Below are positions 24,436 to 36,053 of a DNA stretch of 64,000 bases, in pieces. The stretch comes from Zychaea mexicana. Taxonomy: Eukaryota; Mucoromycota; Mucoromycetes; Mucorales; Lichtheimiaceae. A program made the translations under genes and the position numbers. Within the stretch, counting starts at the first letter, position 1. Every line of letters starts with the position of its first letter. The notes beneath the pieces were generated by a model, which saw nothing but the letters and a program-made list of their open reading frames with translations, did no database searches and had not been told where the DNA came from. Where the stretch lies: positions 372,001 through 436,000 of the forward strand of contig NW_026516668.1 of NCBI RefSeq assembly GCF_025766255.1. The letters are read 5' to 3'.

Positions 24436-25169
24436 ATGCCTAAGAATAAGGGAAAAGTAAGTCAATCTGCTGGAGGGAACGAACCGACAGGTGTTCAAAA
24501 ATGGAGTCAAATCATTAACTTGCACTGCTCCATCTCTTTCTTTTTTTTTCCTGTTAGGGCGGTAAAAACCGAAGAAGAGGAAAGAACGACAACGAAGCCA
24601 GCAAGCGTGAATTGGTATTCAAAGAAGAAGGCCAAGGTAAAAATTACTTTTTTTTGAAAATCTCGCAGCAATTCCTCCCAAAGAAAAACATAAAAGACAT
24701 TGCTACGTTTTTTAAAGAAAAAGTTAAGCATTATACTAACCTGGGGAATTATTGGATGAATAGAATATGCCCAAGTAACAAAGATGTTGGGTAATGGTCG
24801 TCTTGAAGCCCAGTGCTTTGACGGCGTGAAACGTTTGGCACATATTCGAGGCGCACTGCGGAAAAAGGTGTGGATCAACCAGGGCGATATCATTCTGCTC
24901 TCGCTTCGTGAGTACCAGGACGACAAGGCCGATGTGATCCAGCGTTACAACCCAGAAGAGGCTCGTCAGTTGAAGCAATACGGCGAGTTGCCCGACAGCA
25001 CCAAGGTCAACGAAAACGAAACGTTTGCTGGTGAAGAAGAGGATGAAGTCGACTTTGAGTTTGAGATTGATGAGGTAAGAATAATCATACATAAGGCGTA
25101 CACACACACAGCTATTTGGGGAGTACAATGACTCATCTACGTTCCTTGCTTTTGTATATACAGATTTAG
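24436..25169 (+). CDS. TIF11: Translation initiation factor eIF1A
   Basis: Binds the A site of the 40S subunit and, with eIF1, promotes mRNA scanning and start-codon choice in the cytosol. Exons 24436-24456, 24558-24636, 24764-25074 and 25164-25169 give 138 residues, close to the family's 140-150. The basic N-terminal tail ([15 protein letters not shown]) leads into the OB fold ([54 protein letters not shown]). A helical segment follows, then an acidic C-terminal tail ending DEI. The last exon is only six bases (Ile plus stop), inferred because the frame before it would otherwise run into a basic, non-conserved tail. It lies 456 bp upstream of a methyltransferase gene on the same strand. Confidence 0.95.
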
Positions 25170-25625
25170 AAACATTATGACCCCGAGACATAGCAACAAA
25201 AAAGTACGCACGATCCGTCACGACATGATCTTCGTTCACAACCCCTTCCCCCCCCCTCTTAACACCTCTTTTTAGCGTCGTCAGCGTTCGTCGTCGGCAT
25301 CGTCATACAAACTACTTCCTCTCATATAACAACATGTTACCTCTGTTTCTTTCGGTTTCTCTCTTTCTCTCTCTTTCCATGCTCTTTGCCTTGTAATAAC
25401 AAACGCAGTGGTCCTGGAAGTATAAAGGAAACCGAAAATCACCACACTCTATCTCCTCTGTACATAACATTAAAAAAGATCCATCACCTTCGCCCTCCTT
25501 TTTTTTCGTTAGTTAGACCTCTTTTTTTAAAAAAAGTAAAAAAAAAAAATGTTTGGCGCATTCTATATATTTTCTGTCCTGCTGTGAATTTTGTGAGTCG
25601 TCGTTCTTTACCTTCTTTAGCAGAT
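25170..25625 (+). promoter_or_regulatory. eIF1A 3' UTR and promoter of the Bin3-like gene
   Basis: Pyrimidine-rich spacer with C-runs and T-runs between two head-to-tail genes. No other gene is seen. CT-rich leaders like this precede several genes in the window. Confidence 0.4.
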
Positions 25626-27019
25626 ATGGAAATAGACAGCAGTAGCACACCTCACAAGGAAGAAGGGGGACAACAGCAAGAGACAAAACACAACCCGTAC
25701 CTGTCTACTATGGAGACAGTCAATAACCCTCTCAAGCGGAAGTCTTATAGCACATTGAGCGATGACGGGGCAACGCAATCGAAAAAGACAAAAATGCTTG
25801 GAGCACGCGCAGATTCAGTAATGCGAGGCCACAATGTGTTGGTCAAGAAACAGCCTAATCGCCGGTCTGAACAGTATATATATGGCAACTATCGCAATTA
25901 TTACGAGTAAGTTGTTTCTAAATGTCTCTTTTTGTTGAAACTTTTGACGATTGGATGGGGGTCGTGTTGATGTGTTCTTGCTGGGCCAAACTAGATCGCG
26001 ACGCGGGAATCAGATCACGGTCGATCACCGACTCGATATGCTTGATCCGTCTCTCTTCAAAGGCAAACGCGTGCTTGATATCGGCTGTAACAGTGGCAAT
26101 ATCACTACCGTGATCGGTAAGTTCCCTCCTCCAACATTGTTATAAAGCTATGCTATGAGCATGACATGAAATCATAATAAATGGATGGCCTTCCCCCTTT
26201 CCCATCTTTGTCTTCAGGTTTACAGCACAAGCCAACACATATACTCGGTGTCGATATAGACGAGTCATTGATTAAACAAGCAGAAAAACAATTACGGCTG
26301 GTCAACTCGTTACATAATCCACACGGTGATAATGCGACTGATGTCCATATGCGATTTCACTACTTTCCGCGTGCCTTGTCGAGCACTTTTGGGTTTATCG
26401 CCATGAACATGCCACCCAACCACAAAAGCACAGAATTCCCATACAATGTCAAGTTCAAAGCAAAGGATTGGTTGGATGATGATGATGATGACGGCAGTGC
26501 AGAACAAGACGGGAAAAAGAGAAAAGGCAATAAGCAAAAAAAAATCCGATACGACACTGTCTTGGCGTAAGTTCTTTTTTATACGAAGCATCCTTTGACA
26601 CGAGTACTAAAAGCGACCGCGTTGTTTTTGTGGGGGTCCAAATAGACTGAGCATTACAAAATGGATACATATCAACCGTGGAGATGAAGGCATGAAGGAA
26701 TTCTTCAACAAAGTGTACAAGGTGCTTAACCCTGGAGGTGCATTTGTCGTCGAACCACAGGAGTTTGATACCTATGAACGACGTGCGAAACTGAACGAAA
26801 CGACACAAGCCGTATTCAAGAGCATCGAGTTCCGACCTGAACAATTCCACGATTATTTGATGAAGGAGGTCGGGTTCTCAAAGTTTGAGGACCTTGGATC
26901 ATCCGGAGAAAAGCGAAAAGGTAAAGCCGTAAGGATTGGACTTGTCCTTGTATGTATGTACTGACTTGTGGAAAAATCAACCAGGATTCGATCGCCCCAT
27001 GCACATGTATATCAAGTAA
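25626..27019 (+). CDS. Bin3/MePCE-family RNA 5'-gamma-phosphate methyltransferase
   Basis: Predicted SAM-dependent methyltransferase of the bicoid-interacting-3 family. Metazoan MePCE caps 7SK RNA; fission yeast Bmc1 is a telomerase- and U6-associated member. Exons 25626-25906, 25995-26116, 26218-26566, 26646-26920 and 26985-27019 give 353 residues. The N-terminal 75 residues are polar. The Bin3 start motif YIYGNYRNYYE is followed by SAM motif I (VLDIGCNSGNIT, about 118-129), ILGVDIDESLI, the family signature LALSITKWIHINRGDEG (about 252-268), and LNPGGAFVVEPQ, where the E/Q belongs to the methyl-transfer site region. The domain ends in DRPMHMYIK. An acidic-then-basic insertion (DDDDDD, KKRKGNKQKK) sits before the signature. 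Which RNA it modifies is unknown; fungi generally lack a canonical 7SK. Confidence 0.9.
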
Positions 27020-27040
27020 AGCGCGCATCATAATTACAGT

Positions 27041-27046
27041 AATAAA
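27041..27046 (+). terminator. Candidate poly(A) signal of the Bin3-like gene
   Basis: AATAAA 21 bp after the stop codon, in the 213-bp gap to the convergent aminotransferase gene. Confidence 0.4.
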
Positions 27047-27232
27047 AGGATGTATGCAAAATCATAGAAACATTGTTTAATGAGAAAGGCAATGAGAATA
27101 GAAACAGGGAACAGAAGGAAGAGATAGAAAGAACATGCTATACTAATAATACACATGAGTTTGGTTGAAATATACAGGGGAGGAGAGGTAGATATAAGTA
27201 ATCAAAAAGAGGGAAAAAAAAAGAGACAGCAT

Positions 27233-28705
27233 TTAAGCCTTGAAAGCAGCCTCGATACTGGCAAGGACACGCTCAATGGCAAGGTCGGTCTCTTCCTTGG
27301 TGATGTTGAGCGGAGGAATCAAACGCAAGGTTTCGTAGATGGAGGTGGTCATCAAGATGGTATCCAATTTCATGGCCTCGGCAGTGATCTTGCCAGCAAA
27401 ACCATATGGTACACCCATGAACTCAATACCAATCATCAAGCCCAAACCACGAACATCGGCAGTGACGCCCTTGGGCAACAAGGCGGGGATGCGGGAGCGG
27501 AAGGCGCTGAAGAATTGCTCAGAGCTATTACATGCTATTTAGTATCCGTTCTAATCCGTGGCTCCCATCCAAACCCACAAGGCAACTTACCGAGCATTGC
27601 AGTTGTCAATCAACTTTTCCTCCTCAAAGACATCCAAAGTAGCCTTGGCAGCAGCACAAGCAACTGCGTTACCAGAGTAAGTACCGCCCATGGAGCCAGC
27701 GGGCTGACGATCCATGAGTTCCTTCTTTGAGACGATACCAGAGATGGGATAACCGGAAGCAATACCCTTGGCCATGATCAAGATATCGGGAACAACGCCA
27801 GAGTGTTCAACAGCAAACATCTTACCGGTACGACCGAAACCAGACTGGACTTCGTCAGCAATCAACAAGATACCGTGCTTGTCACAGATCTTGCGCAAGC
27901 CTTGCAAGAAGCTGGCAGGAGGGGCAACATAGCCACCTTCACCCTGGACGGGTTCGATCAAGACAGCAGCCGTGTCTTCGGGGTGGCTGCGCTGCTTCAA
28001 CAAGGTTTCGAATTGGTTCAACGATTCTTGCGAGCACCATTCAGCATCGAATTGGGTGGGATCGGCCTTGTGAATGGCCCATTGTTGGTGGTAAGGGAAG
28101 GGGGCCACGTGGATGCCAGACATCAAGGGACCAAAGCCGGCGCTGTAAATAGTCTTGGAAGTGGTCAAGCCCATGGTGCCAAACGTACGGCCGTGGTAGG
28201 AGCCTTGGAAAACAATGATGTTTTGTCGCTTGGTGGCATGGCGGGCCAACTTGACGGCGTTCTCAACGGCTTCGGCACCCGAGTTGGCAAAGAAGAAGGT
28301 GTCCAATTCGGGAGAGGGCATCTTGGGCTGCAAGCGCTCGATAAGATCCAACATGGGCTTGTGGAAGAACAAGTTGACTTGGCCGTGGGCAAGGTTGGCA
28401 GCTTGGTCCTGGACAGCCTTGACAACCTTGGGATGGTTGTGGCCTATGGATTTTATGTGTTGTCATGAGCGATCCGCGTCCCCCTTCCTTTTCCTTCCTC
28501 CAGCGCATCTCCCTCCCTTCATATGTCCCAATTCTAACTTACCAGTCGAGGTGACACCGATACCCGTGGTGAGATCGAGGTACTTTTTGCCATCGACTGT
28601 GTAAACATAAGTGCCTTGAGCGCGTTCAAGGACCAACTCGGTGGAACGGCCGATACCCTTGGCGATGTGTTGCTTGCCGAATTGTGCGAGTTTAGCTCCG
28701 GACAT
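27233..28705 (-). CDS. Class-III PLP aminotransferase, 4-aminobutyrate transaminase type
   Basis: Likely converts 4-aminobutyrate and 2-oxoglutarate to succinate semialdehyde and glutamate in nitrogen use and the GABA shunt. Exons 28705-28543, 28443-27591 and 27524-27233 give 435 residues, standard for the family. Key features: NSGAEAVENAVKLAR and GSYHGRT (phosphate and substrate pocket), EPVQGEGGY, IADEVQSGFGRTG (Asp binds the PLP ring nitrogen), and IMAKGIASGYPISG, where Lys near 280 forms the internal aldimine. TYSGNAVACAAA follows. No clear mitochondrial presequence is seen, so a cytosolic enzyme is likely. The sequence resembles bacterial GabT more than the long mitochondrial form. Acetylornithine or another omega-amino acid substrate cannot be excluded. 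Confidence 0.88.
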
Positions 28706-29888
28706 ATTGAAACAAGTGTGTGAGATGAAGAAAAAAGAAGAGGGGAAAAACACGATTGACAGCTCAGATACTACCAGAGGCTTTTATACTGAAATGCTTT
28801 TTGTGGCGGGGATGATCCACACATACAAACTAATATTACTCGTTACGCTTTACGAAGGTGGGGTGGGGGGGGGGAATGCATTTGTCAGCTTGGTCCAATC
28901 GGATGTGGCTGCCAAAACTCTTTTTGATCTCCGAACAAACCTTGTTACGTACGATTCTGACAAAACAAGATAGCACGTACGCCAATGGATTTCACCCGCT
29001 TTGAAACAGACACATACTCTTTTGTTCTATGCAGTATGTGTTCCCCTTGCGGAACTGTGTAGTAATTGGGTTCCGATGGTGGAAATCTCCATGTGTCACT
29101 CGTTTTAATTTGTTTGTAAGCACCTCTTCTTTCTTCAGTTCTTGCACCATGTAGCAAAGTAAGAAGCCTTATTGTTCTATTGTTCCCCGCAAGGAGCACG
29201 ATAGCAGATATCTACACATCATTATGTAAATAGATAGATAGATAGATAGATAGATCTTGCCTAAATGGTTGATGACCGGGGGAACCTTTGTCACTCATAG
29301 GGCAATTGGTCAGGGAACCTCTTTCCCCCCACGAGTGTCGTCGTTTCGCAAAACGAACAAAAGAGATTGGTTGAAACAAAGTAATAAGCTTCTGAAGTTG
29401 GGGGAAACAAGGCTATTACAGTACTAGATATACTAGTACTGGTCATCTCTTCCGATGGTAAATACTCCTGCGCATAACAACCAACTCTATTTTACCTGTG
29501 ACACACATACTACAATGCTTGTCCTTTAATGGACATTTTAGTCACTCTTTCCACGCTCCTCCCCACATTTTCTTTCCCACACTCCTGGGCGTGGCAACTT
29601 GAAGTTACACAGCTTACCCACAAATGGGGATGATTGGCAGTTTTATTGCTAGATTTGGTATACAATGCCTGCATTTCATGACGGTACATATTTCGTTTAC
29701 AATAATCGGATGGGCGGTGGTGGCCTGCTAAGCGAGTCACTACATCTCTTTTCGCATTGACATCGGACGGTCGTCATGTAACTCTTTTCGAATCAAGTAA
29801 TCAGTAGCAGTAAGTAGATATACATCTAATGACCCTCTCCAATATTGATTGATGGAACACTGTAGTTGTAAAAGCAAAAAGCCTTCTT
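28706..29888 (-). promoter_or_regulatory. Upstream region of the aminotransferase with a GATA microsatellite
   Basis: A run of GATA tetramers (TAGATAGATAG-type, about 29231-29256) lies roughly 530 bp upstream of the aminotransferase start. No gene is evident; the short frames here lack motifs. The right part is the 3' flank of the F-box gene. Confidence 0.4.
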
Positions 29889-32294
29889 TTACAGGTCCAA
29901 GATATTCTCAATGTCAGTGTAAATGGCTCGTCCTGGGCACGCATCTGGCCAATCATCCACTTTGTCCATTACTGCTTCATCTGCAAAATTCGGCCATTTG
30001 CTCAAATCGACGAGGGCGACAACTGGACAATAGGGAATGCCACATATATCCACGGCCTCCTCCAGTCTACGAAGCTTCAATTCTCTGATCTTGTCATCTT
30101 TTGGCTGCAGCATCCAAATCGTTCCTTCTGGTTCATCGCGGTTATTGTTGTTGTTGTTGTTGGGGCTGGCGTTTCCGTACTCGTAACATTCTACGCAGTT
30201 AAAAATGATCCATTCGACAGAAACAAGCTCATCCATTCGCTTGAGAAAGCATTTCATAGTGTGCCATGACAAGAGATCCACGTTCAAACTAAATTCGACA
30301 CCCCGTAGTGTTGTTGATGGTGTAGCTACAACGTCAAGGATCTCGTCCAAGATTTCTGGACAGCTTCTAAAGCACAAATGTTGAAGGCCTTGCCTTTTCT
30401 TGTTTTCCAACATTTGCGGTTGGTCGCTGTCATTATCAACTTTTTTCCCCTGGAGTAGTCTTTGGAATGCTGGAATATCAACGCCTCCTCCAAAACCAAA
30501 TGTTAAGCCAAGTCTTCGAAGATCTGGAACTGCAGCTAACGCGTCAAGGATGATACCCGGAATTGTTTTAGGATGTATGATCGTACAGTCGACTAGAAGA
30601 GGACATTGGCGGAGCATGGAAGCAAATTCCGATTCGTACTTTTGAGGAACCACGCAAAAGAGTCGTCGCAAGTTGTCAAAACGTGCTGTAGTAAAGATAT
30701 GCTTCCACCGTACCGTTTTGCTGATGACGTTGTATAGATGCTTCTGGTCTCGACGTGCAGTTGCGATTATCAGCTCTTCAAGAGTATGTGCGCTGGCAGT
30801 GATCAATGGAGCGACGTCATAGCATGTAAAATTGTCTCGAGTCAGAGCTTGCAAAACGAGTGACCGGAGGCCAGTAGTAGTACTATCATTAGTAGTCGCT
30901 GTGGTACCACCATGCGTCGATGGTGGTGAACAAGTTGACATACGTTGAAAATGTAACGTTTTCCAATGGACAAATTCGTTGTTTAGCACGACCACCCGGA
31001 CTCGCGGATATTGTTGGATGACTGCCAGAGCATCCCAACCGCAAGTCGCTATTGCAAGTCGAATAATAGCAGGACAACAGCGCAATATTGTATCAACTTG
31101 TACGGTGCTGACGCCATTGTGTATTTGTATCTCCAAATTTGTAAGATGGTGATGGTAGAACTGCTGATGATGTATCGTCATTGTTGGCAGCAAGTTCTCG
31201 CTGTAGCTTATATACAAGTTGGGATCTTTGTCTTGTGAGCCATTGAACTTCATGCGTGTTAAGTTTGGAAAGGTGGCAAGGACGCGTTCGAAAGATAAAG
31301 TGGCATAGCCGAGACGGTATTTCAAGAGACTTGTATCGAATCCATTATGGTAGCCTTATATAAATATTGGAATAGAAATAATATTACAAGATTTTAGTTT
31401 AGGTAAAAAGTATGGAGTAGAAGTTGTGATTATACCTTTATAAGCAATGTAGGAGTCTACTTCTTGATCCACAGGGATATGTTGCGCTTGTAGCTGTGGC
31501 ACCACTAAATTATTGTTGCTGCTGCTTTTATTGTTTGCTATTGAAATAACGTCGTTATAGTATAGTTCGCGTACATGACATCCAAAACGAGGTGCAGCAA
31601 GCCACAACAGTTCCTGCTCGTCGCCGCCCTGCAGCATTAACAACAAACATCGCCATAATAGTCCGCATTGAGTAATTCGATCGTGCCATGTTGGTGAAAC
31701 AAGTGTTGCCATGGCCAGATTACGTCTACCGAAATCGATGAAAACACATGCCAGTATCTCTGGAGGAAGGCGGACAACAAAGTCAATGCGAATTTGCAGG
31801 CGTTGTTTGGCGTCTTTTAGAAGCTCCTCAAGCATTTCTGCAATGCTTTTTTCGTTTCGACGATTGTGATGACACTGTAAGGCTTTGATTCCTTGCTTGC
31901 ATGCTTCAGTCACTTTTTTCTGGTGACCTTGCATTGAGTAAAGCTGGGCCGAGCAAACGTATCCAGGAGCTTGTTCGCTCGGCATGTTGATGATGGTTTT
32001 TGCATCTGCATGAGCTACATCAAACTTGGCCGTCCTTCCGTATGCCAGGGCACGTAGTTTAAGCAAAGTGGCATGGTTGTGAGTTTGTAATAGTGCGGTT
32101 CGCGTGGGATTGTTGTTGCTGGCTTTGTCGGATGATATCACGTCGGACACGACCTGGATAACTTTGGCATTTTCTCGTCTGTTAAATGCCGTTTGAGCGA
32201 TTCGGACCAAGTGGTAGCTTTGGTCTTCTGGTGGTTTACCATCGACATATGCATCTCTGGTTTCTTGGTCCATTATTGTGTTGTCAGTATACAT
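29889..32294 (-). CDS. TPR/F-box/leucine-rich-repeat protein
   Basis: Probable substrate receptor of an SCF ubiquitin ligase. Exons 32294-31436 and 31354-29889 give 774 residues. The N-terminal 140 residues form TPR-like helices (AYGRTAKFDVAHADAKTIIN, YSMQGHQKKVTEACKQGIKA). The F-box is at about 172-215 (FVVRLPPEILACVFIDFG, LAMATLVSPTWHDRI, LLWR) and would contact Skp1. The remaining ~500 residues carry irregular leucine-rich repeats (LRRLGLTFGFGG, LQHLCFRSCPEILDEIL) for target recognition. This TPR/F-box/LRR arrangement forms a large family in Mucorales; two broken relatives lie at 50.1-52.6 kb. The start at 32294 is the first in-frame ATG; a second Met seven codons later is possible. The target is unknown. 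Confidence 0.85.
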
Positions 32295-32752
32295 GATGAA
32301 ATGGTAGAAAGAGGATAAAGAAGAAGAAAGAGTGGAAGACTAACGAATATCCACAGTTTTTATTGTTGGATTGTAGGGTGCGTTGCATACCTTTTTCCTT
32401 CTATTCCTGCATTGTTTCTTTCATTAATAGAAGATGTAGGATCACCGCTCCTTTTGGAAACGTTCATTGTCTTATAACCCCTTCATAAGTCTCTGTTGCT
32501 ACAAACAAACGTACACCTAGCTTCTTGTTGCCAGTTGATTCTTAACAGTTCAATCAAGTTTTCTGAGAACTCTGCTCTGGTAAGCTTTAGTGATATTGTC
32601 GTTTACAATTCACTTCGAAGCTAAACCCATAGCTTCATACGCATATGTTGTTACATTTTTGCTTCGTCAGTGTTTTATTCATTCTTAATCTTATGAGCAA
32701 ATACTAAATTTATTATATACTACTACAGTATCGATTTATGCTGGCACTGTAC
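32295..32752. other. Intergenic, no gene seen
   Basis: Spacer between the F-box gene start and the 3' end of the arabinanase gene; both are on the minus strand. It should hold the F-box promoter. No clear motif. Confidence 0.4.
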
Positions 32753-34232
32753 TTAGTAAGTTGGCCATCCGTTGCTCCAGTTCAGATCGTTGATAAGCAA
32801 CTTGGCAGCGCCATTTTCCAAAGCATCGTATGCATGACGGGCAATGACATTTCCGTAAACATCTTCTCCGCCAGGACCAATCCATTGTTCATTGCCAGCA
32901 TCCAGGACCGTGCCGCCTTTACAAAAAAAAAGGGAAAAAGTCAGATCATCGCTATTGACAACCCAATAATTTACTACTACATATGCAACAGCGTCTCATG
33001 TTCTACTTACCAGTTTGCATGGCAGGGTTACCTACAATTTAACAAAATGCCTGTCAGTAACGTTCTTCACACGAAGACATTGAATAGAGTGGTTGACATC
33101 GTTTTTAACAGCATACCATTTCTGTCATAGTAAGGGCCAGTGATGCTGGTGGATCGACTATATGCGATCTTGTAAGTGCTGCTTGTACCCTAAATATATT
33201 TAAAATCTATTAGCTATTGACCCTTCTTTAAGAGTATACAATTGGGCTGCAAATTATAAATGGGCGTTCACAAAGGATTCGGAATGTTACCTGGCAACAC
33301 GTGTCTATACTATTAAACAAGTAATAGTAGCCATCGTGGTAAATGATGCTGGCAGCCTGATATCAAAAGCATACTATCAAGTTAATAACTTTTATTGTTG
33401 CCTTACATAATAATCGCATGTATTGTTGGAAATACTTTAATTACCTCAATGGCGGGAGAAGAACTACGTGCAGCAATAGAGTAAATTGGTCCGGTAGGTC
33501 TCATTGTCGAAGGGTTGACGGCAGTAATCTTGAGACCTCCCCAGAAGGAGCCAAATGCTAACCAGGGATTGCCCGATTGATCGACTACAAGGTTTGGATC
33601 TATGGCATTATAATCATCGGCCGAAACCATTACAAGGCCGTCGTCGCGCCATGCCCCGGCGCCAATAGATGTTGCAGAAGTAAGGCCAATTGCCGAAACT
33701 TTGCTGCCAAAAGTACTAATTGAATAGTATAACCAAACGCGTCCTAAAAAAAAGAGGGCAATCCACAAATATTGATCAATTTTCGCACCATACATCTTGT
33801 ATTATAAATCACTATGCTTGAAGATCTATATTTACCGTTAAAGTATTCGACATCAGGAGCCCATACATCCAAACCAGAATGCTGCGGGACAGAGTTAGAC
33901 CACCAAGAGAGCTCTGACAAAAAGATCTGGGGAGCACGGACCCATGTTGCCCCTGAATCCGAAGAGGTCAACACTTGGATACCTACGTTGTCAAGTTTAA
34001 TGGATGGCGGATATCATTAGCACATAAATATTGAAGATCTTCGGTTATGGAGCTGTGAAGAGATCAAATACCTTCACCGGTGCAGAACGCGTACCAACGG
34101 TCGCCTTCCTTAATAACGCTTGGATCATGACAGTAAATGTCACCACCCATTTCCCAAAAGGCGCCTAGTGCCTTTGTAGCCAGAAGCGAGCTTACCAAGA
34201 AAAGAGAAGACTTGAGCTTTTTGAAAAGCATA
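32753..34232 (-). CDS. GH43 endo-alpha-1,5-L-arabinanase, frame broken in the signal peptide
   Basis: Predicted to cut alpha-1,5-arabinan of plant pectin outside the cell. Exons 34232-34072, 33982-33836, 33743-33445, 33356-33291, 33189-33117, 33031-33011 (21 nt) and 32916-32753. All three GH43 acids are present: base Asp in HDPS, pKa-modulating Asp in YNAIDPNL, acid Glu in PAIEAA. WAPDVEYF, FGSFWGGLK, CC and the late WIGPGGEDVYGNV..RHAY (calcium-site His) match arabinanases. All joins from exon 2 onward keep frame, but exon 1 is one base too long. The ATG at 34232 reads a signal-peptide start, then shifts at a five-T run (A5 at 34200-34204). In-frame reading would need four Ts, or a start at the later ATG of EMGGD, which gives no signal peptide. 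Sequencing error or a real null allele are both possible. Confidence 0.85.
34200..34204 (-). other. Homopolymer frameshift site in the GH43 gene
   Basis: Five T on the coding strand. Upstream frame: Met-Leu-Phe-Lys-Lys with a hydrophobic run beginning. Downstream frame: VSSLLATKALG leading into the catalytic domain. The two halves of one signal peptide lie in adjacent frames across this run. Confidence 0.7.
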
Positions 34233-36053
34233 CTAGTTAAGAATAGTTTAGAGTAAGCTTGTTTTAGGTATTCATCATATATATTTTTACTTGTCTTTAT
34301 ATATGAAATGTCATAAACCGACCTTCCCCACCCGGGATTATTAACTTTTCAAGCCTGCTTGCTGCTTCCTTTACTACATGCTTTCGCCGGGAAGTTTTCT
34401 TAAACGAGGTAATATTTCCGGACCCAAGGAGATAAAAGAACAAGCAGGCGAGTTACGACTGGCTGGGTAATAAATATAGCCCATTCGTGTGGTGGGATTT
34501 TTCTTTTTTCATTGGGAGAAGTATACAGAATTATGGGTGCATGATGAATAAGATAAAATACTCGTCATGCTGCAATGCCGCGTGAGACACATGAAAATGA
34601 CGAGGACGTGAATCAAATCAAAAGGAAGGTACTGTGTGTGTGTATGTGCTACATAGCACATCTCGCATTTACAGCAAGTAAATAGTCTGTAAGATGTTAC
34701 ACATGCATAACGAATCCAGTTTGTACCGCCGTCATTTGGAACCTCGGGTTTGGGGCAACCATTTTCAGTGATCGAGAGTAGGAGCAGGTATAATATAGTA
34801 ACTCTGATGGGCAAACTAGTAACAGTGGGCTTCTTGAGGGAAGGCTATTACCATTTATTTCATTCTGTTAATGTTTCCCCACGTAAACGTTAGATATTGG
34901 ACGAAGAGGCGAATGGAAGCGATCAAGCGACTTTTGGAGTCCTTAATAAAAGCAGCTGCTCTCGAACTTTGGTATTACGCGATCGTGCACACGGTGTAAG
35001 TACATACGTGTGTAGTACATAAATGAAAATGACTGTTCATCCTTTTCTCCCCCTTGCTTTTCACAATTAATAACGAATAACTTAGCTAATTTTCAGGTAC
35101 ACGAACCATCAAAAATACTCGTTGACAACAAAACGTGTGTGCTGTATCTTAGCAGAGTTCCATGATAGAAGAGCCATTTTTCGTCTTGAAAAGATGAACA
35201 GAACTTATGGAGTTGTAATAAATGGAACCTTGAACGGCACCGCCCGATGTACATACTTCTTTTCTTTTCTCACGAACTAAAAAGTAATACAGTGGTAGAA
35301 GCGGAAAGCTTTAATTCGATGTTGAAAATCAGCGTATTTTCCTCACACACAAACCATATACCTTTATTATGCCGATTCACTCTGTATTTCGAGTAGCTTT
35401 ATTGACTTACTGGAAAAAATGCGTGCATTAGGTAATCTGCATTCACACTTCAGTAGTAGTAAGATGATGTGTTGTTATACTCAATTTTAAAAGCAAGAAA
35501 AAAGTCGAAAAGGGTTCGTCAATGAGAAAAACTTAGTAGGGTGATGATATATGTAAGGGCATTGGTGAGGATATAATAGCTTGAGTATTTCGGGTATTGT
35601 CCAGTCAACATGAGAAGCAGCACAATAGTCTTGTCCAACATGATGCGCAGTGTAGTAGCATTACATTACATGTTTTATTGTGGCGCACGAATACGATCAT
35701 TTGTTATGGCAGCGCTGTACTACATCGGTTGTCAATTGCTTACTGCTCTTTTGCCTAGTTTTATAAATTGGGCGACAATTTTAACCCATGAAAGAACTGT
35801 TGCCATTGTCGTCAGAAAATATGATCACTATGCCGTTGCACCCGAAGAAATTCGTGTGGTTGTTGCGTAGATTAGCATACAAACTAAAAAATTTATGCAA
35901 GTCTGACATAGAAGGATTCGAGCAACACACCATTGTCAGCAGATCCCTTTGCATGTCATGCTAGGGAACTCCGAAAACACAGCACTACGCACGCACACAC
36001 CAGCTGCTTTACTTCGAGTTCTTGGTTTTTCCTTACACTTACTACTTAACCAA
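34233..36053. promoter_or_regulatory. Divergent intergenic region between GH43 and Rab GAP genes
   Basis: Shared 1.8-kb upstream region. An ATG-started 86-codon frame at 35610-35870 (+) encodes a small hydrophobic peptide with no known motif. No other gene is seen. A (GT)n stretch occurs near 34634. Confidence 0.4.
35610..35870 (+). CDS. Orphan ORF, 86 codons, hydrophobic
   Basis: ATG-started frame with two hydrophobic stretches (VALHYMFYCGARI, AALYYIGCQLLTALLPSFI) and a charged C-terminus. No family recognised, no splice partner. It lies about 180 bp before the Rab GAP start and could be a leader ORF or chance. Confidence 0.15.
   Translation: MRSSTIVLSNMMRSVVALHYMFYCGARIRSFVMAALYYIGCQLLTALLPSFINWATILTHERTVAIVVRKYDHYAVAPEEIRVVVA

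Noticed and set aside
28215..28604. Plus-strand ORFs opposite the aminotransferase
   Set aside because: Antisense shadows of GC-biased codons in a strongly conserved gene.
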